The notes: generated from the sequence alone by a model not told the origin. A DNA stretch of 64,000 bases from CBFHSF01 sp965658445 (GCA_965658445.1 CBFHSF010000003.1:62001-126000), one strand, 5' to 3'. Counted from the stretch's first letter, positions 25,579 through 35,311 are shown. A program made the numbers and translations.

Positions 25579-25631
25579 GCGTTATGTTGGTTAGCCTAAG
25601 AGAAAATCTAACCACAATCTACACATAACGC
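25579..25631. repeat. 53-nt intergenic inverted repeat
   Basis: GCGTTATGT (25579-25587) pairs exactly with ACATAACGC (25623-25631) and TGGTTAG (25588-25594) with CTAACCA (25608-25614); a 13-nt loop and an 8-nt unpaired segment on the right side remain. It fills the gap between lipB and the serine hydrolase, ending two bases before the hydrolase ATG. There is no following T-run, so it is not a standard terminator. Confidence 0.75.
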
Positions 25632-25633
25632 CG

Positions 25634-26773
25634 ATGAAGAAGCTTCTAAAATTTTTAGTGTATATCGTTGCGGTAATTGCCCTTTTTTCGCTGGGCCTTC
25701 AGCTTACGGGAAATGGATATCTAATCAAAGGTATCTGGGCCACCTATTTGCATGGCCACAATACCGCGTCCATTGATGACATGAAGTTTTTCGACTTGGG
25801 GGAGGTCAAGGCGACTCACCCTCAACCGTGGGAGCAGCACCCCAGTTATAATGAAGCGCTTCTCCCAGAAGAGATGAGAATATCTCTTAACACATCAGAA
25901 TCCGTTGCCTTTGTTGCCATTAAGGAGGGGAAAGTTCTCTATGAAGAATATTGGGACAACTATAGCTCAGAGAGCCACAGCAACAGTTTTTCCATGGCCA
26001 AATCCATTACTAGCATTTTGGGTCAACTGGCCATTCAGAAGGGATATATCCCTTCTTGGGATGAGCCGGTAATCAATTACCTACCAGAGCTCAAGGGAGA
26101 ATTTTCTGGACAGGTGACCTTGAGGCATTTGACTACAATGACTGCCGACCTAACATGGGAAGAAAAATACAAAAGCCCCTTCGCCATAACAGCAAAGACC
26201 TATTTTGGTGAAGACATTAAACAGGTGCTGTATGAAAATGTGCCTGCAGAAAGAAAGCCTGGGGTCAAATATATTTATCAAAGCGGAGCCACTGAGTACC
26301 TTGGTATGGCCATTGAAAAGGCCGTTGGAATGCCCATTTACCAATTTGCTTCTGAGGAGCTTTGGGGACCACTAGGCGCAGAAGAAGATGCGTATTGGCA
26401 CCTTGATCACGTAGATGGAATGGCCTTGACCTTTTGCTGTTTTAATTCCAATGCCATGGACTTTGCAAGACTGGGACAACTCATGCTCAATCACGGTGAG
26501 TGGAATGGAGAACATCTTTTGGACAGTGCATACACAGGACTAGCACAACAGCCCTACCGCTCGGATTATTATGGACACAGTTTTTGGTTAGATCACGAAG
26601 GCGGCGAAGGAGTTTATTACTTTAGGGGTGTTCTTGGCCAGTACATCATAGTATTTCCCGAAAGGGACTTAGTGGTCGTAAGGTTGGGTAAAAAGAGAGT
26701 GTACGATCCCAATTCCCCACACCCTAAGGACTTCAGAGCCATTGTAAATGGCGTTAAAGAACTAAACTGGTAA
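25634..26773 (+). CDS. beta-lactamase-fold serine hydrolase
   Basis: A 379-residue class C beta-lactamase-like hydrolase (S12 family) with an N-terminal membrane/signal segment (KFLVYIVAVIALFSLGLQL). The nucleophile motif is SMAK in FSMAKSITSILGQLA; the second motif is YQSG in the expected place, where Y-x-N is more usual. The C-terminal half has GHSFWLDHEGG. Such proteins act as esterases or D-amino-acid peptidases in the periplasm. It stands behind an unusual 53-nt dyad. Confidence 0.88.
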   Translation: MKKLLKFLVYIVAVIALFSLGLQLTGNGYLIKGIWATYLHGHNTASIDDMKFFDLGEVKATHPQPWEQHPSYNEALLPEEMRISLNTSESVAFVAIKEGKVLYEEYWDNYSSESHSNSFSMAKSITSILGQLAIQKGYIPSWDEPVINYLPELKGEFSGQVTLRHLTTMTADLTWEEKYKSPFAITAKTYFGEDIKQVLYENVPAERKPGVKYIYQSGATEYLGMAIEKAVGMPIYQFASEELWGPLGAEEDAYWHLDHVDGMALTFCCFNSNAMDFARLGQLMLNHGEWNGEHLLDSAYTGLAQQPYRSDYYGHSFWLDHEGGEGVYYFRGVLGQYIIVFPERDLVVVRLGKKRVYDPNSPHPKDFRAIVNGVKELNW

Positions 26774-26799
26774 ATCAACAACCCTAAAAGAGTTTACAG

Positions 26800-27183
26800 A
26801 TGTCTCTACTCATTTCTATCGCATACATCATAATGATTGTCCTTTCCCTTGTGGGAATTTGGAAAGTCTATGAAAAGGCCGGCCAGCCTGGTTGGCACAG
26901 TATCATACCGTTTTTGAATGTATTCACCTGGCTCAAAATCATAAAGAAGCCGTATTGGTGGTTCTTCCTTTTGCTAATACCATTGGTTAACTTGGTCATC
27001 GTGTTCATTCTGGGAATTGAGCTGGCCAAGGCCTTTGGAAAGGGAACCCTTTTCGGGGTAGGCTTGGTTCTTTTGCCGATAGTCTTCTACCCCATTTTGG
27101 GATTTGGCGAGGATACCTACCAATATGCTAAAACCCCAATTTGGGGTGAGGACGAAACCCTGGATGCCGAGATTGTGGACTAA
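26800..27183 (+). CDS. DUF5684 family small membrane protein
   Basis: A 127-residue protein with four hydrophobic segments. GQPGWHSIIPFLNVFTWLKI and KPYWWFFLLLIPLVNLVIVF are the family's recognisable pattern, with FGKGTLFGVGLVLLPIVFYP after it. Function unknown; in some genomes similar domains are attached to signal peptidase I. Confidence 0.82.
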   Translation: MSLLISIAYIIMIVLSLVGIWKVYEKAGQPGWHSIIPFLNVFTWLKIIKKPYWWFFLLLIPLVNLVIVFILGIELAKAFGKGTLFGVGLVLLPIVFYPILGFGEDTYQYAKTPIWGEDETLDAEIVD

Positions 27184-27243
27184 CCCTTTCCGCAGACTCA
27201 TAGCGGAATAATCCGCCCTAAACCACCCTAAAAAAGAAGCGAC

Positions 27244-27960
27244 ATGTTGCACCAACTCAACCTGTCTAAGATTTTGTTCTTGGACATAGAAACCGTACCC
27301 GCGGTCCCACGCTACGAGGACCTTTCCGAAGATTGGAAGGAACTTTGGGACGCTAAGACCCAATGGCAAAGAGGAGAGGAATCAGCGGGAGAATTCTACC
27401 CAAAGAGAGCGGGAATTTTAGCTGAATTCGGTAAAGTAGTATGTATTTCTGCGGGATACTTTTCGGGGCCCGAGGGCTCGCAAGAATTTTCTATTACTTC
27501 GTTTTTTGGTGAGGATGAAAAGAAGATACTCTACGATTTCAAATCATTTATCGATTCCTATTTCAATAAACCAGGAGTTCTCCTTTGCGCGCACAACGGA
27601 AAGGAGTTTGACTTCCCCTACCTATCGAGAAGAATGGTAGTCAATCGCTTGGTGCTGCCCAAGCCATTGGACACACCTGGCTTAAAGCCCTGGGAAATCA
27701 GTCACCTCGACACCCTTGAGTTATGGAAGTTTGGGGACAGGAAAAATTTCACCTCCTTGGCTCTTCTCACCAAGCTCTTGGATATACCAAGTCCCAAAAA
27801 GGACATGGATGGATCTAAGGTGGCCGAAGTGTTTTATACAGAAAAGAACTATCAGAAAATTGCAGATTACTGTCAAAGAGATACCTTAGCAGTAGCCCAG
27901 TTGCTGTTGCGATATATGAATCAGCCTCTTATTCGTGAGAATGAGGTAATTTATAAGTAA
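27244..27960 (+). CDS. PolB-type 3'-5' exonuclease-like protein
   Basis: A 238-residue RNase H-fold exonuclease of the predicted PolB-associated type, probably acting on DNA. Acidic DEDD-type residues appear in ILFLDIETVPAVPRYEDL, CAHNGKEFDFPYLSRRM (with conserved Asn and Asp), LDTLELWKFGD and YCQRDTLAVAQLLL. No polymerase domain is attached. Common single gene in Bacteroidota; its natural substrate is not established. Confidence 0.88.
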   Translation: MLHQLNLSKILFLDIETVPAVPRYEDLSEDWKELWDAKTQWQRGEESAGEFYPKRAGILAEFGKVVCISAGYFSGPEGSQEFSITSFFGEDEKKILYDFKSFIDSYFNKPGVLLCAHNGKEFDFPYLSRRMVVNRLVLPKPLDTPGLKPWEISHLDTLELWKFGDRKNFTSLALLTKLLDIPSPKKDMDGSKVAEVFYTEKNYQKIADYCQRDTLAVAQLLLRYMNQPLIRENEVIYK

Positions 27961-27965
27961 AGACT

Positions 27966-29636
27966 TTGAGTCAAAGAGTCCTTTCAGTCCACGATCTTTC
28001 GGTGAGCTTTTCCGGTGCGCCCAAGCCCGTTATTAGAAATATTTCTTTTGAAGTTTTCGCCGGAAAGACCACGGCATTAGTAGGAGAGTCGGGAAGTGGA
28101 AAATCACTGACCTCTTTGGCTATTATGGGACTCTTACCTCCCAATGGAACCATTGAAACAGGAGAGATTCAATTGTTTGAAGGCGACCAAAAAACACCGT
28201 TGCACACATTATCAGAAAGAGAATTGCAAATGCTCCGGGGCAGGCGGATGGGAATGATTTTCCAAGAGCCTATGACGGCGCTGAATCCCTCTTCAACCTG
28301 CGGAGCACAGGTTTCAGAAGTCTTAGAACAGCACAGTAAACTCAGCAAAAAAGAATGTGAGAAAAGGGTTCTTGAAGTTTTTGAAAAAGTCAAGTTGCCC
28401 AACCCTCACCAAGCCTTTGAAAAGTATCCGCATGAGCTTTCTGGAGGACAGAGACAGCGCGTTGTAATTGCCATGGCTATAATTTGTAAGCCCTTGTTGT
28501 TGATAGCCGACGAACCTACAACCGCACTCGACGTAACGGTTCAAAAAGAGATTTTGAATTTGCTACGGGAACTTCAAGAATCCGAAGGAATGGGGATGAT
28601 TTTCATTACCCACGACCTGGGTGTAGTTTCTGAAATAGCGGATGACGTAGTGGTTCTCTTTAGAGGAGATATTGTCGAAAGAGGCTCTATTCAACAAATT
28701 TTAAAAAGTCCAAAGGAGCCCTATACAAAGGGGTTGATAGCCAGTAGGCCACCTGATTCGGGTAAGCCCATGCGATTGCCTACTGTTTCTGATTTCTTGG
28801 AGGGCAACCCACCTTCTGGAGAGAGTGCCATCCCCTTTACTATAGACCCAGCAGAAATGCCTCTTTTGGAGGTTTCTGAAATAGGGGTTCGCTATCGCAT
28901 TTCTGGGGGATACAACCCACAGTTTTTTGAGGCCGTCAAGGGAGTTTCCCTTCAGGTTTTCAAGGGGCAAACCGTTGGATTGGTGGGGGAATCCGGATGC
29001 GGAAAATCTACTTTGGGAAGAGCTATTATTGGATTGACTTCGCCCTTCAAGGGACAGATTAAGTTTAGAGGGCGCGACATCCTCTCGCTTTCCAAAAGTG
29101 AAAAACAGGATTTGACGACTTCGATTCAGCTTATTTTCCAAGATCCTTTTAGTTCTTTAAACCCAAAGCGAACGATTGGACAAACCCTGTTGGAACCTAT
29201 GGTGGTTCACCGGATGTATGACCACAAAAAGCGATTGGATAGAGTCTCTTATCTGTTGGAGAGAGTGGGTTTGTCACCTCATGACATTTCCAAATACCCA
29301 CATGAATTTAGTGGAGGGCAACGACAGAGAATTGGAATTGCCCGCGCCCTGACCTTAGAACCCGAGCTCATTATATGTGATGAATCGGTTTCCGCTCTGG
29401 ACGTAAGTGTTCAGGCTCAAGTCATCAACCTACTGAACGATTTAAAGCAGGAGTTTGGATTTTCCTATATCTTTATATCTCATGACCTAAGTGTGGTGAG
29501 GTATATGAGTGATCAAATTGCGGTTATGCAATCGGGAAAAATTGTTGAGGACGGTGAATCAGATCGTGTTTACCATCACCCAAGAGAAGAGTACACAAAA
29601 AAATTAATCAATAGCATTCCCAAGTATGGATTCTAA
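27966..29636 (+). CDS. dual ATPase of a dipeptide/oligopeptide-type ABC importer
   Basis: A 556-residue protein containing two complete ABC ATPase domains (YejF-like). Domain 1 has Walker A GESGSGKS, signature LSGGQRQRV and Walker B LLIADEPTTALD; domain 2 has GESGCGKS, FSGGQRQRI and LIICDESVSALD. Each is followed by an oligopeptide-type C-terminal segment. No permease or binding protein gene is nearby, so partners lie elsewhere. The only reasonable start is a TTG at 27966, 5 nt after the exonuclease stop. Confidence 0.92.
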   Translation: MSQRVLSVHDLSVSFSGAPKPVIRNISFEVFAGKTTALVGESGSGKSLTSLAIMGLLPPNGTIETGEIQLFEGDQKTPLHTLSERELQMLRGRRMGMIFQEPMTALNPSSTCGAQVSEVLEQHSKLSKKECEKRVLEVFEKVKLPNPHQAFEKYPHELSGGQRQRVVIAMAIICKPLLLIADEPTTALDVTVQKEILNLLRELQESEGMGMIFITHDLGVVSEIADDVVVLFRGDIVERGSIQQILKSPKEPYTKGLIASRPPDSGKPMRLPTVSDFLEGNPPSGESAIPFTIDPAEMPLLEVSEIGVRYRISGGYNPQFFEAVKGVSLQVFKGQTVGLVGESGCGKSTLGRAIIGLTSPFKGQIKFRGRDILSLSKSEKQDLTTSIQLIFQDPFSSLNPKRTIGQTLLEPMVVHRMYDHKKRLDRVSYLLERVGLSPHDISKYPHEFSGGQRQRIGIARALTLEPELIICDESVSALDVSVQAQVINLLNDLKQEFGFSYIFISHDLSVVRYMSDQIAVMQSGKIVEDGESDRVYHHPREEYTKKLINSIPKYGF

Positions 29637-29828
29637 GATTTTATTTATTGATGTTCTGACTTATCTCTTTGCAGCGGTAGTATTTTTTATGCTTCCTGCT
29701 TTTGCTCTCTGGGACATGTTTAAGAAAAGGGAAAGTCCAACCCGCAGTATGTACTATGGGTTTGTATTATTTTGATGGTGCCCATGTTTGTTTCTGTCAG
29801 TTACTTTTTCTTCGGAAGAAGCGAATAA
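29626..29828 (+). pseudogene. small membrane protein, apparently frameshifted
   Basis: An ORF starting at ATG 29626, overlapping the ABC gene by 11 nt, reads MDSKILFIDVLTYLFAAVVF and continues to KKRESPTRSMYYGFVLF before TGA (29773-29775). The reading frame then continues in another frame from ATG 29775 as MVPMFVSVSYFFFGRSE, ending 29828. Joined, the product would be a 66-67-residue two-helix protein resembling the PLDc_N type. Losing one T from the TTTT at 29770-29773 restores it. Sequencing error, mutation, programmed slippage or coupled two-part translation are all possible. Confidence 0.6.
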
Positions 29829-29842
29829 TCCTCAATTAGCCC

Positions 29843-31348
29843 ATGCCACCATTACCCTTAGATAGTGCACTGCTCCTCGCCTTAGGCCTCATCTTATTGA
29901 CGATTGGGGTGATAAACAGGCAAAAATCTTCAGCGTTAATCTATGTCTTTTTTGGGGCGCTAGCCTTCAGATTGTCCTCTGCGTTGATGAGTGACTTTCT
30001 CAATATTTGGGATGAGCAATTTCACGCATTGGTTGCCAAAAACATGGCTTCCACCCCCTTGATGCCTAGACTCTATCCCCAGCCTCTTATTCCCTATATA
30101 TATGAGGATTGGTCTACTAACTACATTTGGTTGCACAAGCAACCCTATTTTTTGTGGCAGATGGCATTGTCCATAAAGGTCTTTGGACCCACGACCCTAG
30201 CGGCTAGAATTCCATCCATTTTGATGTCCTCAGCCATGGTGTTTTTTATTTCAGACATCGGTAAAAAGCTTGGATCTAAAGAGGCCGGATTTATCGGTGC
30301 TGTGGCTTGGAGTTTATCCTTTTTCTCCATTTTACTTCCCTCGGGTTTGATACACACGGACCACAACGACGTAGCTTTTTTATTCTTAGTGACAGGTAGT
30401 ATTTGGAGTTGGCTACGCTACGAGGACAAACCCAGTTATAAACGCGCCCTTTGGGTTGGGGTCTGGGTTGGCTTGGCCATCCTGACCAAGTGGTTGGTCG
30501 GGTTAGGAGCCTTTTTGGTTTGGGGCATTTACCTACTCATAAAGAAAGAGTGGAAACTTTCTCCTTGGGTTCATATGTTCACCTCACTTTTAGTCGTGAT
30601 TGCTATTGTCGCTCCATGGAACTTATACGTCTTCAAGGCATTTCCTGTGGAAGCGGCCATAGAAATGAAAATGAATGCGACGCATTTTACGGAAGCTGTG
30701 GAGGCTCATTCGGGTCCATGGTATTTTCACCTTAGACAATTGGGTCCTATTTACGGATGGCTTTTATTGCCCTTTGCATTGTGGGGAATTGTATTTGGAA
30801 TGAGAAGAAATCCGAAGTCATTAGCTCTGCTTGCATGGGTGCTTTTTATGCATGTTTTCTTTGGAGTCGCGGCTACAAAGATGGTGGCCTTTACCTATCC
30901 CATCGCCGCCTTGGTCTTTGTTGCCATTGGTTGGGGGATTTGGGATATATATCAAAAGCTTCATGGAGAAGGAATGGGATTCATCCCTCCCCGGTTTGAA
31001 TTGTCGGAAAGGAATTGGAAAATTCTTTCTACAGCTGGATTTTTGATTTTGGGAATAGTCGTTCTAAACCCACTAAAAATTGCCAAATCCAATAGCCTTC
31101 ACAATGACTTTAGAAAGGAGCGATATTCCATAGCTCAGATGGCCATGTCGCTTCAGGATGCTGGTAAGGCTAGCAATACCATCGTCATAGAATTGCCCGA
31201 CAATACCCATCCGCTTTTGATGTACTACTCAGATGCCATCGGCTATGATTTCCGACCCAATCCGAGAGACATGAAAACGCTGAAAGAGACGGGGAAGAGA
31301 ATTTTGCGATATGATTCAGAGTTTAAAACATTAGTCCCGGAAATCTAG
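29843..31348 (+). CDS. GT83/ArnT-like membrane glycosyltransferase
   Basis: A 501-residue polytopic GT-C glycosyltransferase that transfers a sugar from a polyprenyl phosphate donor. The conserved first loop acidic motif is in NIWDEQFHALVAKNM; the second is IHTDHNDVAF. About 11 membrane segments and a C-terminal soluble domain (VIELPDNTHPLLMYYSD). Acceptor is unknown; lipid A or surface polysaccharide in related proteins. It overlaps the convergent GT-C gene by 4 nt. Confidence 0.83.
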   Translation: MPPLPLDSALLLALGLILLTIGVINRQKSSALIYVFFGALAFRLSSALMSDFLNIWDEQFHALVAKNMASTPLMPRLYPQPLIPYIYEDWSTNYIWLHKQPYFLWQMALSIKVFGPTTLAARIPSILMSSAMVFFISDIGKKLGSKEAGFIGAVAWSLSFFSILLPSGLIHTDHNDVAFLFLVTGSIWSWLRYEDKPSYKRALWVGVWVGLAILTKWLVGLGAFLVWGIYLLIKKEWKLSPWVHMFTSLLVVIAIVAPWNLYVFKAFPVEAAIEMKMNATHFTEAVEAHSGPWYFHLRQLGPIYGWLLLPFALWGIVFGMRRNPKSLALLAWVLFMHVFFGVAATKMVAFTYPIAALVFVAIGWGIWDIYQKLHGEGMGFIPPRFELSERNWKILSTAGFLILGIVVLNPLKIAKSNSLHNDFRKERYSIAQMAMSLQDAGKASNTIVIELPDNTHPLLMYYSDAIGYDFRPNPRDMKTLKETGKRILRYDSEFKTLVPEI

Positions 31349-32793
31349 GGGAGTGTCGGAACGTACAGGCGAAAGGACGTTTCCCCAACATGAGACGCGG
31401 AGGAAATAGCTGTGTAATTTCTTTGGTATTTCTCAATTTCATCTTCAAGTTTGAGTCGAGGTGATTCAAATACCAAAAGAGTATCCGAATTCAAAACAGC
31501 TTCCTTCTCCCAAGAGTTTCTAATGGCCCAGTTCTCATCGGCAATGGCTAATGGCTGTCCATCAGCGTAAGCGGAATACAGATATGCGGTCCAATAGTCA
31601 CCTATAGCAGGCAAAGAATATTGATTGGCCACTTGAATCACTTCTGCTGTTTTGGGCATAAATGAAGCCGGTCGCTCACTTGCCAACCTACCCTTTACAT
31701 TGCCAATGGCCAATAGTAAACCGGACGCCAGAGCCAAGCTGCCTAAGACTTTTGGAGTTGTATTCTGTGTTGTTTTTTCCGTGTTTTTTTGAAGGGAGAA
31801 GATTCGTATTACCGTTATGATTACCAATAGAGAAAAGGGAAAGGCAAAGTATCGAAGTCCGTTTACATAAACCCAATGAGACGTCAATAGAAAAGCAATC
31901 ACCAAGCCCAAGGATAGATAGAGAACTGCAAAAGATTTGGGCGGGCGCTTAATGAGCATGAACATAAAGAGGATCAATAAAAACCAAACGCCTATTGTCT
32001 CAAAGGGGTGATGGTTAAAGTTTGTTAAATATCCACTGTAAAAGCGAGACAACCCTTCAAATAAAGAAACCCATTCTTCTATTGGACCAATGATTTGCTC
32101 ATATCCTTTAGCTCTTGGCAGTTGGTTCTTTAGGACCAATAGCAATAGACCTCCAAAGATTCCAGCAGAAAAGGCTTTCCAGGATTGTTTTATCCAAGCA
32201 ATAAGTTGACTGAATCGGTGGTGTTTCCAGCCCACATAGACCACCATAGGAAGAATGTATACAATGGATAAATCAGAAACGTACAAGGACACCCATGCCG
32301 TTGCAGTGAATTGCCAAGCAATGGCGCTAGACCATTCTTCAGATCGCAATAGTAATCTGTAAAGAATGGAGAAAAATAAGATTTGGGGGATATAGGGTTG
32401 GCCCGTGGAAATCAAAAAATTCCAACCATTTAGCGGAAGAAATAAGAACAGAGCGATCGCGACTTTACCCATCCCAGGAAGTTCATACGAGAAGTTCTTG
32501 TAAGAAAACCAAATCAGTGCGGTTTGAATGAAGGACACTACCCAAAGGGGACTTAAACCCAGTGAAACAAAAGGATGAGCAAGAAGGGGTACCACACTTC
32601 CCAGTCGGTTTTGACCCCAGTAGTACAGACCTTCAGGAAAGTAAAATCGCTTACTCATTAGAATGTGCATGGCTCCGTCAGAGTCAAATATTGGAGAAAG
32701 CGCAGGCTGAAAAAACACAAAGTGTACCCCAACGATTAGGGCCAAACAGACGAAGACGCCGTAGGAGGTCTTATGTTTATTTCCTAGTACCAT
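31345..32793 (-). CDS. polytopic membrane protein, GT-C-like
   Basis: A 482-residue protein with about 10 hydrophobic segments. The first loop contains PIFDSDGAMHILMSKRFYF, a position where GT-C enzymes have an acidic motif, and the C-terminal 120 residues form a soluble domain. I do not recognise a named family; membrane glycosyltransferase is an inference from layout and neighbours. It overlaps the previous gene by 10 nt (last gene of the scoA-GT-scoB-GT-GT run). Confidence 0.65.
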   Translation of the reverse strand: MVLGNKHKTSYGVFVCLALIVGVHFVFFQPALSPIFDSDGAMHILMSKRFYFPEGLYYWGQNRLGSVVPLLAHPFVSLGLSPLWVVSFIQTALIWFSYKNFSYELPGMGKVAIALFLFLPLNGWNFLISTGQPYIPQILFFSILYRLLLRSEEWSSAIAWQFTATAWVSLYVSDLSIVYILPMVVYVGWKHHRFSQLIAWIKQSWKAFSAGIFGGLLLLVLKNQLPRAKGYEQIIGPIEEWVSLFEGLSRFYSGYLTNFNHHPFETIGVWFLLILFMFMLIKRPPKSFAVLYLSLGLVIAFLLTSHWVYVNGLRYFAFPFSLLVIITVIRIFSLQKNTEKTTQNTTPKVLGSLALASGLLLAIGNVKGRLASERPASFMPKTAEVIQVANQYSLPAIGDYWTAYLYSAYADGQPLAIADENWAIRNSWEKEAVLNSDTLLVFESPRLKLEDEIEKYQRNYTAISSASHVGETSFRLYVPTLP

Positions 32794-34613
32794 GTGGGCT
32801 CTAATACCGTTAGGTGATAACTGTGAACGACCACCGAGTCTATATTGTGTCCTCTAAAAAAGATTCGTGTGTAATCTCTGGGTGCTTTTAGGATAGGAGT
32901 AAAATACTCAATAGACATAGAAAGGGTGTCTGATGGGTTTTCTGACAACTCGACGGGGTAGTCCTTTATGCGGGTGGCCTTGTCATCGTGTTTTGTTTGG
33001 TTTACAAAGAGCAACTTGGATTCTTGGCCCTCTTTGGGATATACCGAAAAAGAAATGTCCGAAAGCCACCAAGTGTGCTCACCCAAACTTACATCCGCCA
33101 TGGGAAGAACTGCTAAATAGTCGTCCGATCCCCATTCTTTCACTGGAACCGTCTGAGGAGTAAAGGTGGAGTCCAATGCAGTAGCATAGGGTTTGCTCCG
33201 GTCTAGTTTTGCGTTGGGATGCCTGGCCATTCCCATGTACAAGCGTTCTTCTGGACCCACCTCAGACTTTGCAAATATTGCCCAATAATAGGCCCTAGTC
33301 ATATTGGTGTCCGAAATAATTCCATTATTGATCTGCCAACTTTGGAAGACGTTAAGCCATGTAAAAAACAAGAGAATAACTACAGCAATTACCCTAGTCA
33401 AGAGTTTCTTTGAAAATACCCATTGGAGAAAAAAGAGAATGGGAATGAGGTAAATTCCATACGCATCAACAAAGGCTCTGTGTCCAAAACTTCCGCCGTA
33501 CCACCAGGTGTTCCAACTGGAGATGAGGTATAAGTTTCCAAACCAAAAAAGGGTCATAGGGAAGCCAAGTTTTCTGTTTTTCTTCCAGGTAAACCAAAGT
33601 CCCACCAGTCCTAATGCCATAAAGGGCGTGTATATCCACCAGCCTTTGCGATAGGAAAAGAGGACCTCGAGAGTATACGGGGTAGCGAAATCAAATCCGT
33701 CGTTGGGATAAGAGTAAAAAACGGGTTGTCCTGTGGTAAATATCCAATAAACCATTTGAGGCAATCCAATCAGGAAGGCAATCCCTGCCACCCACAGGGC
33801 GTCTTTTTTATTGGGTCCAAACCACTGTTTTAGGTTGTTCCATAGATCCTTCCAAGATGCGCAGCCCCAAGAAGCGAGAAGGAGCAATAAAACTATGGCA
33901 CTGGGCCTTGCCAACAGAGCCAACCCCAAAGAAACAGCAATGGCAGTTAGGTGCTTTCTCTCTTTTGCTTCATACCATCTGATTACTGACCAGAGAAACC
34001 AAGCGTACAATGTAAATTGATAGGTATGTGGAGACAGGGGTGCGTTTGTAGAAATCTGGAAGAAATTGGTACAGGCAAAAAGCAGAATAATGCCCCAAGC
34101 AGCCCAAGAATCAGAAAAAAAGCGAAGGAGAATTTTACGGGTAAGTGTCAAGCCCCAGATGACAAATCCATAGGACCAAAACGTTACACCCAGCTGATAG
34201 GGCAAAGACATTCCGTCCATGGGGTATCCTGTAATGGCTGCTCCCAAATGGCCAATTACAAAACCCGGAAGGTAGAGCAAGGCCATACCCATGGAATATT
34301 TGATCAAGTGTGTGCCGGGTTTTGCCGTCCAAATTTGGTATAGCGTTGAGCTGGGCTGATAGGTTTCGTAAAGATCGGTAAGCCAGCTCATATCTGTGAT
34401 GAGTGGGTCTCCGTAAATAAAGGTTGCGGGTAAATAGAGGTAGTACCCAAAGACATCCCAAGACAGCCTGTCCACGTAGAGATCAGTGGTCCACTCCGTC
34501 ATAAAAGGTTTTCCGCACAAGAGAAAGAGAACGCCAAGAAGTAGCGCCCAAAAACTGTAGGAAGAAAAGTTTGGGTTAGGAAGCCTAGAAAAATGTCGGT
34601 TGGCCCCGGGCAT
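32784..34613 (-). CDS. large polytopic membrane protein, GT-C-like
   Basis: A 609-residue protein with about 11 hydrophobic segments. After the first helix follows TTDLYVDRLSWDVFGYYLYL (acidic residues in the first loop, as in GT-C transferases), then TDMSWLTDLYETYQPSS, a long loop, and a C-terminal beta-rich soluble domain of about 170 residues. Related to Bacteroidota membrane proteins of unknown substrate. Its ATG overlaps the scoB stop by one base (TAATG), so translation is coupled. Confidence 0.68.
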   Translation of the reverse strand: MPGANRHFSRLPNPNFSSYSFWALLLGVLFLLCGKPFMTEWTTDLYVDRLSWDVFGYYLYLPATFIYGDPLITDMSWLTDLYETYQPSSTLYQIWTAKPGTHLIKYSMGMALLYLPGFVIGHLGAAITGYPMDGMSLPYQLGVTFWSYGFVIWGLTLTRKILLRFFSDSWAAWGIILLFACTNFFQISTNAPLSPHTYQFTLYAWFLWSVIRWYEAKERKHLTAIAVSLGLALLARPSAIVLLLLLASWGCASWKDLWNNLKQWFGPNKKDALWVAGIAFLIGLPQMVYWIFTTGQPVFYSYPNDGFDFATPYTLEVLFSYRKGWWIYTPFMALGLVGLWFTWKKNRKLGFPMTLFWFGNLYLISSWNTWWYGGSFGHRAFVDAYGIYLIPILFFLQWVFSKKLLTRVIAVVILLFFTWLNVFQSWQINNGIISDTNMTRAYYWAIFAKSEVGPEERLYMGMARHPNAKLDRSKPYATALDSTFTPQTVPVKEWGSDDYLAVLPMADVSLGEHTWWLSDISFSVYPKEGQESKLLFVNQTKHDDKATRIKDYPVELSENPSDTLSMSIEYFTPILKAPRDYTRIFFRGHNIDSVVVHSYHLTVLEPTWY

Positions 34614-35275
34614 TACAGCTTCATTTCAGGCACGTCTCCCGGTATGTGAAGTCTGCCTTCTGTGGACGCTTGGATTTGTTCTACACTTACCCCTGGAGCT
34701 CTTTCCAGAAGGACAAAGCCGCTGCCGTCAGCCGCTACTTCCATTACGGCAAGATCCGTTACAATTTTCTTCACACATTTAACGCCAGTTATGGGTAGCG
34801 TGCAGTGGGCCAATAATTTACTTTGACCGGCTCGGTTTGTGTGTTGCATGGCAACGATAATGTTTTCGGCGGAAGCCACAAGGTCCATGGCCCCTCCCAT
34901 ACCTTTTACCATTTTACCGGGAATTTTCCAGTTGGCAATATCTCCCGTGTCCGAAACTTCCATGGCACCAAGAACCGTCAACTGAACGTGCTGCCCTCTG
35001 ATCATGGCAAATGAGGTGGCAGAATCAAAAAAGGAAGCTCCATCCAAGTAGGTAATGGTTTGCTTTCCGGCGTTTATTAGGTCAGCATCTTCTTCGCCTT
35101 CAAACGGAAAGGGTCCCATCCCCAAAATTCCATTTTCGCTTTGGAATTCCACATTGATTCCCTCCGGAATGAAGTTGGCCACCAAGGTGGGAATCCCAAT
35201 TCCAAGGTTTACAAACCAACCGTCTTTTAATTCTTGCGCGATGCGTTGTGCGATGCCGTTTTTATCTAATGCCAT
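34613..35275 (-). CDS. scoB: 3-oxoacid CoA-transferase subunit B
   Basis: A 220-residue beta subunit of succinyl-CoA:3-oxoacid CoA-transferase, which activates acetoacetate with CoA from succinyl-CoA. The catalytic Glu47 is in SENGILG; GIGIPTLVANFIPEG and GAMDLVASAENIIVAMQH are family patterns. Separated from its partner scoA by a 580-residue membrane protein gene, an unusual arrangement, since the two subunits are normally adjacent. Confidence 0.94.
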   Translation of the reverse strand: MALDKNGIAQRIAQELKDGWFVNLGIGIPTLVANFIPEGINVEFQSENGILGMGPFPFEGEEDADLINAGKQTITYLDGASFFDSATSFAMIRGQHVQLTVLGAMEVSDTGDIANWKIPGKMVKGMGGAMDLVASAENIIVAMQHTNRAGQSKLLAHCTLPITGVKCVKKIVTDLAVMEVAADGSGFVLLERAPGVSVEQIQASTEGRLHIPGDVPEMKL

Positions 35276-35311
35276 GGGGTAAATGTACTACTTAAAAATC
35301 GTTTTGTGCTA

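Noticed and set aside
25579..25631. Similarity of the dyad to integron attC sites (GTTATG core)
   Set aside because: In attC the RYYYAAC core must come first and GTTRRRY last; here the order is reversed, and no integrase or cassettes are present.
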